A stretch of DNA of 64,000 nt from positions 54,729 through 118,728 of the forward strand of contig CAZZFF010000003.1 of the NCBI GenBank assembly GCA_964653485.1, read 5' to 3'. Shown piece after piece: positions 11,901 through 23,432 of this stretch. The translations under genes were made by a program, and so were the position numbers. Within the stretch, counting starts at the first letter, position 1; every line of letters starts with the position of its first letter. The notes under the pieces were generated by a model, which saw only the letters and a list, made by a program, of their open reading frames with translations, ran no database searches and was not told the origin of the DNA. The DNA is from CAVQND01 sp964653485 (lineage in GTDB: Bacteria; Verrucomicrobiota; Verrucomicrobiia; Limisphaerales; UBA8199).

Positions 11901-12680
11901 CAGGGGAGTTACGCCGCGGCCAACGCGTTCATGGACGGGCTGGCACATCACCGGAAAGCGTCGGGACTTCCCGCCTTGAGCATCAATTGGGGCGCCTGGG
12001 CTGGGGTCGGAATGGCCGCTCGGCTGGAAACAAAGGACTCGCGACGCTGGGCGGAGCGGGGACTGCGCCCCATTGGCTTGGAGGAAGGCACAGCCAGGCT
12101 CGGACAATTGCTGGCCCAATCGAGCGCGCAGGTCGTCGCCCTGCCGATGAACTGGTCCACGTTCCTCGCCGAGGCCGGCCCTAATCCACCGCCGGCCTTG
12201 TTCTGGGAGCTGCTGGAGGTTCCGCGGCCCCACGTCGCCCGGGAAGCGGACGCCCGGGCGAAGAAGGACCTCGTTGAGCATCTCTCTCTGGAGCCTCCGG
12301 CCCGACGGCTGGCGGCGTTGACCGCGCATGTCGAGTCGCTCGCGGCCCGCGCGCTGGGTCTCGCGCCCGAACGGCCGCTCGATCCTCACCGTCCCTACCA
12401 TGAACTGGGTCTCGACTCGCTCATGTCCGTCGAACTCCGGAACGCCTTGGCTGCCTCGCTCCGTCAATCCCTGCCGGCCACGCTGTTATACGATTATCCC
12501 ACCACGGCTTCATTGGTCAGACATCTGGCGGAGGACGTGTTGCATTGGGACCTTTCCGACCGGCCGGCGCCGGCGGCACTCCGGCCCTGCGACCGGGACT
12601 TGAAGGAACTGGAGCAGATGCCGGAAAGCGAAGCCGAATCGGTTTTGCTTGCGGAGTTGGCCCAGCTCGAAAAACGGTGA
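5988..12680 (+). CDS. Type I polyketide synthase, module 2 (KS-AT-DH-ER-KR-ACP)
   Basis: A 2230-residue extension module with a full reductive loop. The start ATG lies 11 bp inside the end of the previous gene. An N-terminal helix (about 1-37) looks like a class 2 docking domain. The KS (38-465) has Cys209. The AT (about 560-870) is intact, with GHSVGE (Ser659) and HAFHSPMMEPM, so malonyl-CoA is expected. The DH (about 935-1215) shows HxxxGxxxxP and LLDACLQ. The ER (about 1500-1805) carries HAAAGGVGLAA. The KR (about 1830-1990) has GGLGGLG and the B-type LDD motif, and the ACP (GLDSLM) ends near 2200. One oddity: the KR motif reads FSAAAAILG, so residue 1962, thirteen before Tyr1975, is Ala where the catalytic Ser is expected. 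If that KR is dead, DH and ER would have no substrate. The C-terminus is a short acidic docking helix. Confidence 0.95.
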   Translation: MHPELQPSDQRERLRNALLAVRRLQARMASIEERLHEPIAVIGMGCRFPGGANDPDRYWQLLREGRDATSEIPKWRWPVNDFFSSDLNAPGRMYTRRGGFVEGIEDFDSEFFGISPRESLKTDPQQRLLLEVSWETFENAALPPEGLAGSRTGVFVGITGSDYAQVLRAAGEENLDAYHLTGCCPSFGPGRISYLLGLQGPSLAVDTACSSSLVAVDLACRSLRAGQCDLALAGGVNALLIPDAFVTTSKARMLAPDGRCKTFDAAANGFARAEGCGMVLLRRLSEARERGDRVLAVILGSAVNQDGKSSGMTVPNRLAQEAVIRQALESAGVTPEQVQYVEAHGTGTPLGDPIEVRALAAVLGQGRTEADAFYLGSAKTNLGHLESAAGIAGLLKAVLALERKEIPPHLHFRNPTPHVPWDDIPVRVPTRATPWPPGHPRRIAGISSFGASGTNAHAILAEAPEVPEPSLAVERPLHLATITARTETALRAAIERADKHLELEPGLSFADFCFTRNAGRSHFEHRVSVVCATAAEAREKLGAYLAGGKPPGVVTSRVSAKMRPRIAFLFSGQGSQYADMGRRLYETSPTFAKALDRCQELLRPHLERPLLSVLFPGDGERALLNQTQYAQPGLFAVEYALCELLRSWGVEPAFVLGHSVGEYVAACLAGVFSLEEGLKLISDRARLMQARPPGGRMVAVRASAERVASVVGPFSGTVSVAAINGPRNTVISGLGADVEAIVKRFADEGVACKELTVSHAFHSPMMEPMLAAFERSVSEVKLRPPRLPLISNLTGRLANAEEVTRPEYWRRHVREPVRFAAGMESLAEAECELFLEVGPTPVLLGMGAQCVKQPDVLWLPTLRPNHDDWDGLLASLQQMYHAGVAVDWNGFDGDFRRRKVGLPTYPFQRERFWVESKRGAGATQARPPAAGAGDVHPLLGSPVRSPALKDSVFQAQVSAERAVYLKDHQIGGRAIFPAAAYIEMALSGASRLFGPGPQCLEAIAFQAALELHSGAETTMQTVFRTEHAASSAFEVFSALDGGPDLSVVWTRHAVGRAVRTSQAGTAHNPTRDLRVARDRCSRRTDITEFYQRLSKHGPDFGPSFRNVVALWRGAREALAQVTLPESLRSGAARYRFHPALLDACLQASVEALFDGPSVLGEDDLLLPVAMESIQILSAVPVTLWSYARPRGGPERGDDASLLDLQLYDQDGGLVASIAGLQLRRVKRITFDRTVRTGEDDWLFDIQWRETPLPKEVAAASSTPLSEPGGWLILADAQGVGQALQARLSASGQKCILARPGSAFARLAEDQFALDPTNPADFERILAEARGTPERPLLGVFHLWQLDCPAFDAMTAGELARAQLLGCGAALHLVQALASIAVSLPPFLWLVTRGAQPASGSSVPTHPAMTPLWGLGRVISAEHPELRCRRLDLDSRAKRDAGDVLFEELCRGEFGEDEIAFRDQARLAPRLVRMQLAPPQAGPASTSPPSKPVRLEVAEPGMFESLRWCPAERVAPGINEIEIRVEASGLNFRDVLCALGMYPGATGPLGGECAGVVTLVGGGVRGFKAGDRVMAFAPASFSTYVTVRADFAVPMPAGLTPAQAASIPVTFLTALYGLRRLANLKAGDRVLIHAAAGGVGLAAVQLAQQAGAEVFATAGSGQKRDHLAALGVKHLYDSRSLAFADEIERQTGGRGMNVIINSLSGEFIAKSISVLAPGGRFLELGKRGIWTRERFAAVRPDCGYFAYDLGEAALADPALLPGLFGELLPRLEAGKLRPLPLTCFSSEQAAEAFRFMAQAKHVGKIVVTMPGSKADCAPSPRPPGIRGDATYLVSGGLGGLGLHTAGWLVEQGARHVVLFGRRPPSPAAQAVIEGLRTDGVTLTISTCDAADEQQLAGLFNQISASMPPLRGIIHAAGILDDGVLTQQSWGRFERVMAPKVRGAWNLHRLSLNSTLDFFVLFSAAAAILGSRAQGSYAAANAFMDGLAHHRKASGLPALSINWGAWAGVGMAARLETKDSRRWAERGLRPIGLEEGTARLGQLLAQSSAQVVALPMNWSTFLAEAGPNPPPALFWELLEVPRPHVAREADARAKKDLVEHLSLEPPARRLAALTAHVESLAARALGLAPERPLDPHRPYHELGLDSLMSVELRNALAASLRQSLPATLLYDYPTTASLVRHLAEDVLHWDLSDRPAPAALRPCDRDLKELEQMPESEAESVLLAELAQLEKR

Positions 12681-12684
12681 ACCG

Positions 12685-16902
<4,218 letters not shown>

Positions 16903-16919
16903 TGGCGCCCCTCATTTCC

Positions 16920-19900
16920 ATGTCTCAAGACACTCCAACCGCCAACGACCTCTCCCCTCTGAAGCGGGCGCTGCTCGCCATCGAGGAACTGCAGGCCAGG
17001 CTCCAGGCCGTCGAACAGCAAGCGCGCGAGCCAATCGCGGTTGTCGGCTTGGGTTGCCGTATCCCCGGCGGCGCGAACGGCCCGGAGGGTTTCTGGGGAC
17101 TCTTGCGCGAGGGCCGGAGCGGGGTGCGAGAAATCCCCCGCGATCGGTGGGACGTGGATGCGCGCTACGATCCGAACCCTGACGCGCCGGGCAAGATCGC
17201 CACGCGCTTCGGAGGGTTCCTGGATGAAGTGGACCAGTTCGATCCCCAGTTCTTCGGCATCGCCCCGCGCGAGGCCCTGAGCATGGACCCGCAGCAACGT
17301 CTTCTTTTGGAGGTAAGCTGGGAGGCCCTTGAGGATGCCGGCCAATCGCCGACCAAGCTCGGGCAAAGCCGCACCGGGGTGTATTTCGGAATTTGCGGCA
17401 ACGACTATGCCCAGCTTCTGTTGGAACGGAACGAACCGGCCCTGTTGGATATGTACTATGCCTCGGGGATTGGGCACAGCATCGCCTCGGGACGGCTGTC
17501 CTACGTTTTGGGCCTGCAAGGGCCGAGCCTCTCGGTTGACACGGCCTGCTCTTCTTCGCTGGTGGCCGTCCACCTGGCTTGCCAGGGATTGCGCAATGGG
17601 GAATGCCGCATGGCCCTAGCGGGCGGCGTCAACGTGATTCTCTCCCCGGAAGTATTCTCCGCCCTGTCGCGCGCTCGAATGCTGGCGGCGGATGGCAAGT
17701 GCAAGGCCTTCGATGCCGCCGCCGATGGTTTCGTGCGCGGAGAGGGGTGCGGCGTTGTGGTGTTGAAGCGCCTATCGGATGCCTTGGCCGATAATGACCG
17801 CATCTTGGCCCTGATTCGCGGCTCGGCGGTGAACCAGGACGGTCCGAGCAGCGGCTTGACCGCGCCGAACGGGCCGGCGCAGGAATCGGTGATTCGGCAG
17901 GCGCTCGCCAATGCCGGCGTCAGCCCGCGGGAGATCGGTTACGTCGAAACGCACGGCACGGGCACGTCCCTGGGCGATCCGATTGAAATGGGCGCGCTGG
18001 GAGCGGTCTTTGGTCCGGAGCGCGATCCGGCCTCGCCGCTGATCATCGGCTCGGTGAAAACCAACGTGGGCCACCTGGAGGCGGCCGCCGGAGTGACCGG
18101 TCTGATTAAAGTGGTCTTATCGCTCGCGCATCGGGAAATCCCGCCGCATCTGAATTTCCACGACCCAAGCCCCCATATCGCCTGGGACCGTTTGCCGATG
18201 CTCGTCCCGACGGTCGCGAGGTCCTGGGCGCCACTGGACGGCAAGCGCATCGCGGGAGTCAGCTCCTTTGGGTTCAGCGGCACAAACGCGCACCTCGTCG
18301 TCGAAGAAGCACCCCTCCCGGCGGCCGAAGCCCGACCCGGCCCGGAGCGCCCGCTGCATCTCTTGACCGTTTCGGCCGGGACCGACGCGGCGTTGCGCTC
18401 TCTGGTTCAGAGCTACGCCGAGCGTTTGAACGGCAAGGAACAACCGCCAATCGCCGATTTCTGCCACACCGCCAACGCGGGCCGCGCGCACCTGTCGCAC
18501 CGCCTGGCCATCACGGGCGCCACGGCAACCGAGGTGGGCGAACGCCTTGGACAATGCCTCGTCGCCGAACCGCCGCCCGGCGTCGTTCGCGGAGATTCTG
18601 ACTCAACCGACCGGCCCAAGCTCGCGTTCCTCTTTCCAGGGCAAGGCTCGCAATACGCCGGAATGGGGCGGAGGCTTTACGAGACTTCCCCGGCCTTCAG
18701 GAGCGCCCTGGATCGCTGCGACGCGCTCCTGCGCGACCGGCTCGGACATTCGCTGCTGGAGGTGCTTTACGCCGATGCCGGGGGCGCCTTCCTGCTCGAC
18801 CAGGCCCGGTTCATGCTGCCCGCTCTTTTCGCTTTGGAATACGCGCTTTGCGAACTCTGGGAGTCCTGGGGAGTGCGACCCGCGTTCGTGCTGGGGCATG
18901 GCGTGGGAGAATATGCGGCGGCTTGCCTGGCCGGGGTATTCAGTGTTGAAGACGGCTTGGCGCTGGTCGCCGAACGCGGCCGTCTGGCCCAAGCCCAACC
19001 GGACGGCGGACGGATGATGGAGGCGATGCCGGAGGCATTCGAGCCAGCGGCGGGGCGCGTGGCCTTCGACGCCCCTCGGCTGCGCATGGTCTCCAGCGTC
19101 ACGGGCCGGGTAATCACCGCGGCGGAAGTGACCCAAGCCGATTATTGGCGGCGCGGCGTCCATGGGCCGGCTCAATTCAGCGCCTCCATGCAGACAGTGG
19201 CGTCGCTGGGATGCACGGTATTCGTCGAAGTGGGCCCTAACCCCGCATTGCTGGGCCTTGCCCGTGATTGCGTTGCGCCGAAAGGCGCGCTTTGGCTCGC
19301 TTCCCTGCGCGCGGGCCGGGACGATTGGGCCGAGTTGCTGGCCAGCCTGAGCGAGCTTTATGTCCGCGGCTTCGACGTGAACTGGGCGGGGTTCGATCAT
19401 GACTACCCTCGGCGCAAGCTGAGCCTGCCGACGTATCCATTTCAACGCACACGCTGCTGGCTCGGGAGAAAGGCATCGACGCCCCAACCCGTTGAGGCCC
19501 CGAGGCTTCATCCTTTGGCGGAACGACGTGTCGAGTCGCCGTCTCTCAAGGAGGTTGTCTTCGAGACCAGGCTCAGCGTTGCCGCGCAGCCTTTCCTGGC
19601 CGACCATCGCGTCTTCGGCAAGGTCATCTTCCCGGCGGTCGGCTATATCGAGGCGGTTCGTGCCGCGGCCGGCCTCGCCTTCGGCGGCAGAGCCGACGCA
19701 ATCGAGAACATGGTGATCGGAGAGGCTCTCGCCTTGGAGGAAGGCGAGGAAAGGCGCTTCCAGGTCGTGCTCACGCCGCTGGACGGCGGCGCCGCGAGCT
19801 TCCAGGTTTTCAGTGCCGGACTCGCTGCGGGGGCGGCCGCGGCTTCCTGGCGGCTCCACGCTTCCGGGGACCTCCGCACTGCGCCCGATGCCGGCGATGC

Positions 19901-22900
19901 GGGACGCATCGACATCCCGGCTCTCCAACAGGGTGCCGAAGAGGTGGCGGACGAGGCCTTTTACCAAAGCTACGTCCGCAGGGGATTGGACTTTGGAGCG
20001 CGGTTCCACGGAGTGCGGCGCGTCTGGCGGCGCGCCGGCACGGCCTTGGGCTCGGTTGAAGCGCCCCCTGCCCTGCTCGGAGAGTTGGCCGGCTTCGGTC
20101 TTCACCCGGCCTTGCTCGATGCGTGCCTCCAGGTCGTCGCCGCGGCGGTACCCGACCCCGAAGAAAACCCGGGCGGGCCGGCGTTGTTCATGCCCTTGGG
20201 GCTGGAGTCGTTCCGGATTTTCGCCAGCCCGGCAACGACGCTCTGGAGCGTGGCCACTTTGGATGAAACCACCCCTTCCGGCCGTGAGACGATCAAGGCG
20301 CATATCCGGGTCGCGGACGAACAAGGCCGGGTGGTCGCGGAATTGCGCGGTCTGTCCTTCAAGCGAGTTGATCGCGCGACGCTCGAACGCAGCGTGCAGA
20401 AAGGGATCGACGATTGGCTTTACGAAATCGCATGGACGCCGCTGGCCGAGACGCGCGTGCCGGTGAAAGAAACGGCTGATTCGCCCTCCGGTCCCCGGCG
20501 CTGGTTGATCCTGTCCGATCGGGGCGGAACGGGAACGAGACTGGCCGAGTGCCTCCGCGCCCAGGGCGATTTGTGCTCCGTTGTCTTCCCTCCCGGAACC
20601 GGTGCCGGCGTGGCTGAGTCGGACGACACCACGAGCTTCACCTCCGCCGCTAGCTTCGCATCGATCCTGAGCCGCTATGCCGGGCGGGAGGATTCCCCGC
20701 CGGATGGCGTGCTCTACCTCTGGCCGCTGGATGCGGCTCAACCCAAGGGGCAGACCTTTGATGTGGACGCGGCGCAGCGGGCCTGTTGCGGCGGCGCGTT
20801 GCACCTCGTCCAGGCTCTCGCGTCGCCGGCGTGGGCAAAGCCGCCGCGGCTCTGGCTATTGACCCGCGGCGCCCAACCGGTGGAGGACACCGACAGGCCG
20901 CTCTCGCCCGTGGCCGCAACGGTGTGGGGGCTGGGAAAGGTCATCGCCCTCGAACACCCCGAGTTGCGATGCGCGCGCCTGGACCTCGATCCTCAGGCTG
21001 GCCCGGAAGAAATCCAAGCCGTCTGCGCGGCCCTGGGCGCCGATGACAACGAAGACGAAGTGGCCTTGCGCGGCAACCGGCGATGGGGCGCGCGCCTGAG
21101 GCACATCACGTTGGCCCCCGATAAACCCGAGCCGGACCACGGGCCGGCCGCCCAGGCGCATCATTTGGCAATCACGAGCCGCGGTTCGCTGGAAAACCTG
21201 AGGTTGGAGCCAACCACCCGCAGGGCGCCCGAACGGGGCGAAGTCGAAATCCGGGTCCGGGCTACGGCCCTCAACTTCCGCGACGTGCTCAATGTAATGG
21301 GATTGTATCCAGGGGACCCGGGGCCGCCGGGCGCGGAGTGCGCGGGAGAGATTGTGGCGGTGGGACCGGATGTAACCGAGTTCGCGGTCGGGGACGCCGT
21401 CGTGGCCCTGGCTGGAGATTGCTTCGCAACGTACGCAACCACCCGCGCGGAATGGGTGGCTCGCAAACCCGCCCGGCTGAGCTTCGATTCGGCGGTCACA
21501 ATTCCCGTCGCGTTCATGACCGCCCACTTCACTTTGAATCATCTGGCGCGCCTCCGCGCCGGCGAGCGGGTGCTGATTCATGCCGCCGCGGGAGGCGTCG
21601 GGCTGGCGGCTGTGGCCTTGGCCCAGAGTGTCGGGGCCGAAATCTACGCCACCGCCGGTTCCCCCGAGAAGCGCGATATGCTGAAGGCGCTTGGCGTGCC
21701 GCATGTCCTGGACTCCCGTTCTTTGGGGTTCGCAGACGAGTTGATGCGGATCACCCAGGGCAAGGGCGTGGACGTGGTGCTGAATTCGCTGGCCGACCGG
21801 TTTGTGGATCGCAGCTTCGAGGTCATCGCCGCCGGGGGCCGGTTTCTGGAAATCGGCAAACGCGGCATCTGGGACCCGGAACGTGTCGCCCGGCTGGGTC
21901 GAGACATCCATTATTTTGTCGTGGATTGGGGACTGGACGCCCGAGATCATCCGGCATTGATCGGGTCGATGCTTCGCGAGCTTGTGGCGAAGGTCGAGAG
22001 GGGGGAATTGGAGCCGTTGCCGCATCGGGAATTCGCGTTCCGGGAATTTACCCAGGCCTTCCGCGTGATGGCACAGGGACGCCACGTTGGGAAGTTGGTG
22101 CTCTCGCAACCTCAACCTTCGCGGCTTGGGCGCCCGGCCCCCGCCCCTATCGGTCCGCAGGCGACATACTTGATCACGGGCGGGCTGCGCGGTTTGGGAC
22201 TCTTGACCGCTCAATGGCTGGCGGAGCGAGGAGCGCGCCATCTGGTGCTCACCGGACGCCGTGACGCGAGCTCCGAGGCCACCGCGGTTATCCGGGCCTT
22301 GGAAGCCAAGGGCGTCCGGGTTCGGACGGCCCGAGTGGACGTGGCGGACGCCGCGGGTATGGAACGTCTGCTGGCGGACATTCGAGCGTCCATGCCGCCT
22401 CTGCGAGGCGTCATTCACTCGGCCGGGGTCGTCGAGGACGGCGTGCTCATCCAGCAGGACTGGGACCGGTTTGCCCGCGTGTTTGCGCCGAAGGTAACGG
22501 GCAGCCTGCTCCTGCACCGGCTGACGGCCCCGGATGCGCTGGATTTCTTCGTCATGTTCTCCTCGATCGCCGCCGCCTTCGGATCGCCCGGCCAGGGCAA
22601 TTACGCCGCGGCCAATGCCTGCATGGACGCGCTGGCCGCATCGCGCAGGGCCTGCGGCCTGCCCGGGCTGAGCATCAACTGGGGCGCCTGGACGGGCGGC
22701 GGCATGGCCGTCGAGCATGGCGTGGTCAACCGCGCGGACGACCTGGGCTGCGGCGTCATTGACCCGCCCCGCGGTTTCAAGGTCCTGGACGCTCTCTTGC
22801 AACAACCCCGCAGCCGGGTTGTGGTATTTCCAGTGGATTGGCCACGGTTCCTGCGGCGATTTTCGCGCGGCGGCTTCTTGCCGCCGATGTTGGCGGACTT

Positions 22901-23432
22901 CGAGCAACCGAGTGCCAAGAACTTAGCCTTGCAAGACCCGCCCGGCGGCCGCCGAGAGTCAACCGAATCATCGGCGCCGGCCCCCGCAAACGTCAAACCG
23001 AGGACGGACCCGGCGCCTCTCAAGGACCGTCTGACCTCGGTCGCGCCAAATCAACGGCGAGGACTGGTTGTCCAACAAATCCGCCGCGACGCCGCGCGAG
23101 TGTTGGGAGTTCAGAACCTCGAATCGCTGTCCGACAAGGAACCGCTGACCGAGCTGGGCCTGGACTCGCTGATGGCCGTCGAGTTGCGCAATACCCTGGG
23201 CGCCGCGTGTGGCCAGAGTTTACCTGCGACCTTGCTGTTCGATTACCCGACAATCAATGTCCTGGCGGATTACCTCTGCGAGGCCGTCCTTGGCATGAAG
23301 ACTTCGGATGCCGCGCGCCCGGAGCCACCACCGGCCGCCCCCGACGCCGCGGACGTACTGGACCGGATCGAACAGCTCGACGACACTGAGATCGACCGGT
23401 TGCTCAACGAAAGAGAGGCCGCGAAGCTGTGA
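16920..23432 (+). CDS. Type I polyketide synthase, module 4 (KS-inactive AT-DH-ER-KR-ACP)
   Basis: Fully reducing module, about 2170 residues. Two starts are possible: a GTG at 16902 that overlaps the previous stop by one base, or the ATG at 16920. I give the ATG because the docking helix (ending LQARLQAVEQQ) lies downstream of both. The KS has Cys210. The AT is degenerate: GHGVGE with Gly661 replacing the nucleophile, and the text passes from GGRM straight to MEAMPEAFE, matching a deletion of roughly 80 residues that removes the small subdomain and HAFH motif. The DH (about 865-1140) has HxxxGxxxxP and LLDACLQ. The ER (about 1420-1730) has HAAAGGVGLAA. The KR (about 1755-1960) has an intact Ser-Tyr-Asn centre and VEDG at the LDD position. 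The ACP (GLDSLM) is near 2080. Expected outcome is a saturated two-carbon unit if an extender is supplied in trans. Confidence 0.93.
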   Translation: MSQDTPTANDLSPLKRALLAIEELQARLQAVEQQAREPIAVVGLGCRIPGGANGPEGFWGLLREGRSGVREIPRDRWDVDARYDPNPDAPGKIATRFGGFLDEVDQFDPQFFGIAPREALSMDPQQRLLLEVSWEALEDAGQSPTKLGQSRTGVYFGICGNDYAQLLLERNEPALLDMYYASGIGHSIASGRLSYVLGLQGPSLSVDTACSSSLVAVHLACQGLRNGECRMALAGGVNVILSPEVFSALSRARMLAADGKCKAFDAAADGFVRGEGCGVVVLKRLSDALADNDRILALIRGSAVNQDGPSSGLTAPNGPAQESVIRQALANAGVSPREIGYVETHGTGTSLGDPIEMGALGAVFGPERDPASPLIIGSVKTNVGHLEAAAGVTGLIKVVLSLAHREIPPHLNFHDPSPHIAWDRLPMLVPTVARSWAPLDGKRIAGVSSFGFSGTNAHLVVEEAPLPAAEARPGPERPLHLLTVSAGTDAALRSLVQSYAERLNGKEQPPIADFCHTANAGRAHLSHRLAITGATATEVGERLGQCLVAEPPPGVVRGDSDSTDRPKLAFLFPGQGSQYAGMGRRLYETSPAFRSALDRCDALLRDRLGHSLLEVLYADAGGAFLLDQARFMLPALFALEYALCELWESWGVRPAFVLGHGVGEYAAACLAGVFSVEDGLALVAERGRLAQAQPDGGRMMEAMPEAFEPAAGRVAFDAPRLRMVSSVTGRVITAAEVTQADYWRRGVHGPAQFSASMQTVASLGCTVFVEVGPNPALLGLARDCVAPKGALWLASLRAGRDDWAELLASLSELYVRGFDVNWAGFDHDYPRRKLSLPTYPFQRTRCWLGRKASTPQPVEAPRLHPLAERRVESPSLKEVVFETRLSVAAQPFLADHRVFGKVIFPAVGYIEAVRAAAGLAFGGRADAIENMVIGEALALEEGEERRFQVVLTPLDGGAASFQVFSAGLAAGAAAASWRLHASGDLRTAPDAGDAGRIDIPALQQGAEEVADEAFYQSYVRRGLDFGARFHGVRRVWRRAGTALGSVEAPPALLGELAGFGLHPALLDACLQVVAAAVPDPEENPGGPALFMPLGLESFRIFASPATTLWSVATLDETTPSGRETIKAHIRVADEQGRVVAELRGLSFKRVDRATLERSVQKGIDDWLYEIAWTPLAETRVPVKETADSPSGPRRWLILSDRGGTGTRLAECLRAQGDLCSVVFPPGTGAGVAESDDTTSFTSAASFASILSRYAGREDSPPDGVLYLWPLDAAQPKGQTFDVDAAQRACCGGALHLVQALASPAWAKPPRLWLLTRGAQPVEDTDRPLSPVAATVWGLGKVIALEHPELRCARLDLDPQAGPEEIQAVCAALGADDNEDEVALRGNRRWGARLRHITLAPDKPEPDHGPAAQAHHLAITSRGSLENLRLEPTTRRAPERGEVEIRVRATALNFRDVLNVMGLYPGDPGPPGAECAGEIVAVGPDVTEFAVGDAVVALAGDCFATYATTRAEWVARKPARLSFDSAVTIPVAFMTAHFTLNHLARLRAGERVLIHAAAGGVGLAAVALAQSVGAEIYATAGSPEKRDMLKALGVPHVLDSRSLGFADELMRITQGKGVDVVLNSLADRFVDRSFEVIAAGGRFLEIGKRGIWDPERVARLGRDIHYFVVDWGLDARDHPALIGSMLRELVAKVERGELEPLPHREFAFREFTQAFRVMAQGRHVGKLVLSQPQPSRLGRPAPAPIGPQATYLITGGLRGLGLLTAQWLAERGARHLVLTGRRDASSEATAVIRALEAKGVRVRTARVDVADAAGMERLLADIRASMPPLRGVIHSAGVVEDGVLIQQDWDRFARVFAPKVTGSLLLHRLTAPDALDFFVMFSSIAAAFGSPGQGNYAAANACMDALAASRRACGLPGLSINWGAWTGGGMAVEHGVVNRADDLGCGVIDPPRGFKVLDALLQQPRSRVVVFPVDWPRFLRRFSRGGFLPPMLADFEQPSAKNLALQDPPGGRRESTESSAPAPANVKPRTDPAPLKDRLTSVAPNQRRGLVVQQIRRDAARVLGVQNLESLSDKEPLTELGLDSLMAVELRNTLGAACGQSLPATLLFDYPTINVLADYLCEAVLGMKTSDAARPEPPPAAPDAADVLDRIEQLDDTEIDRLLNEREAAKL

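Noticed and set aside
22170..22200. Arg in the Rossmann motif (GGLRGLG) of the module 4 KR
   Set aside because: I recall this variant as frequent in KRs that follow an ER domain, and the Ser-Tyr-Asn centre is intact, so it is not taken as a sign of inactivity.
20856..22907. 683-codon open frame on the minus strand
   Set aside because: Lies wholly opposite the ER-KR part of PKS module 4; the translation has no family features and results from high G+C codon use. Similar long antisense frames at 18603-20804 and 6435-7961 are rejected for the same reason.
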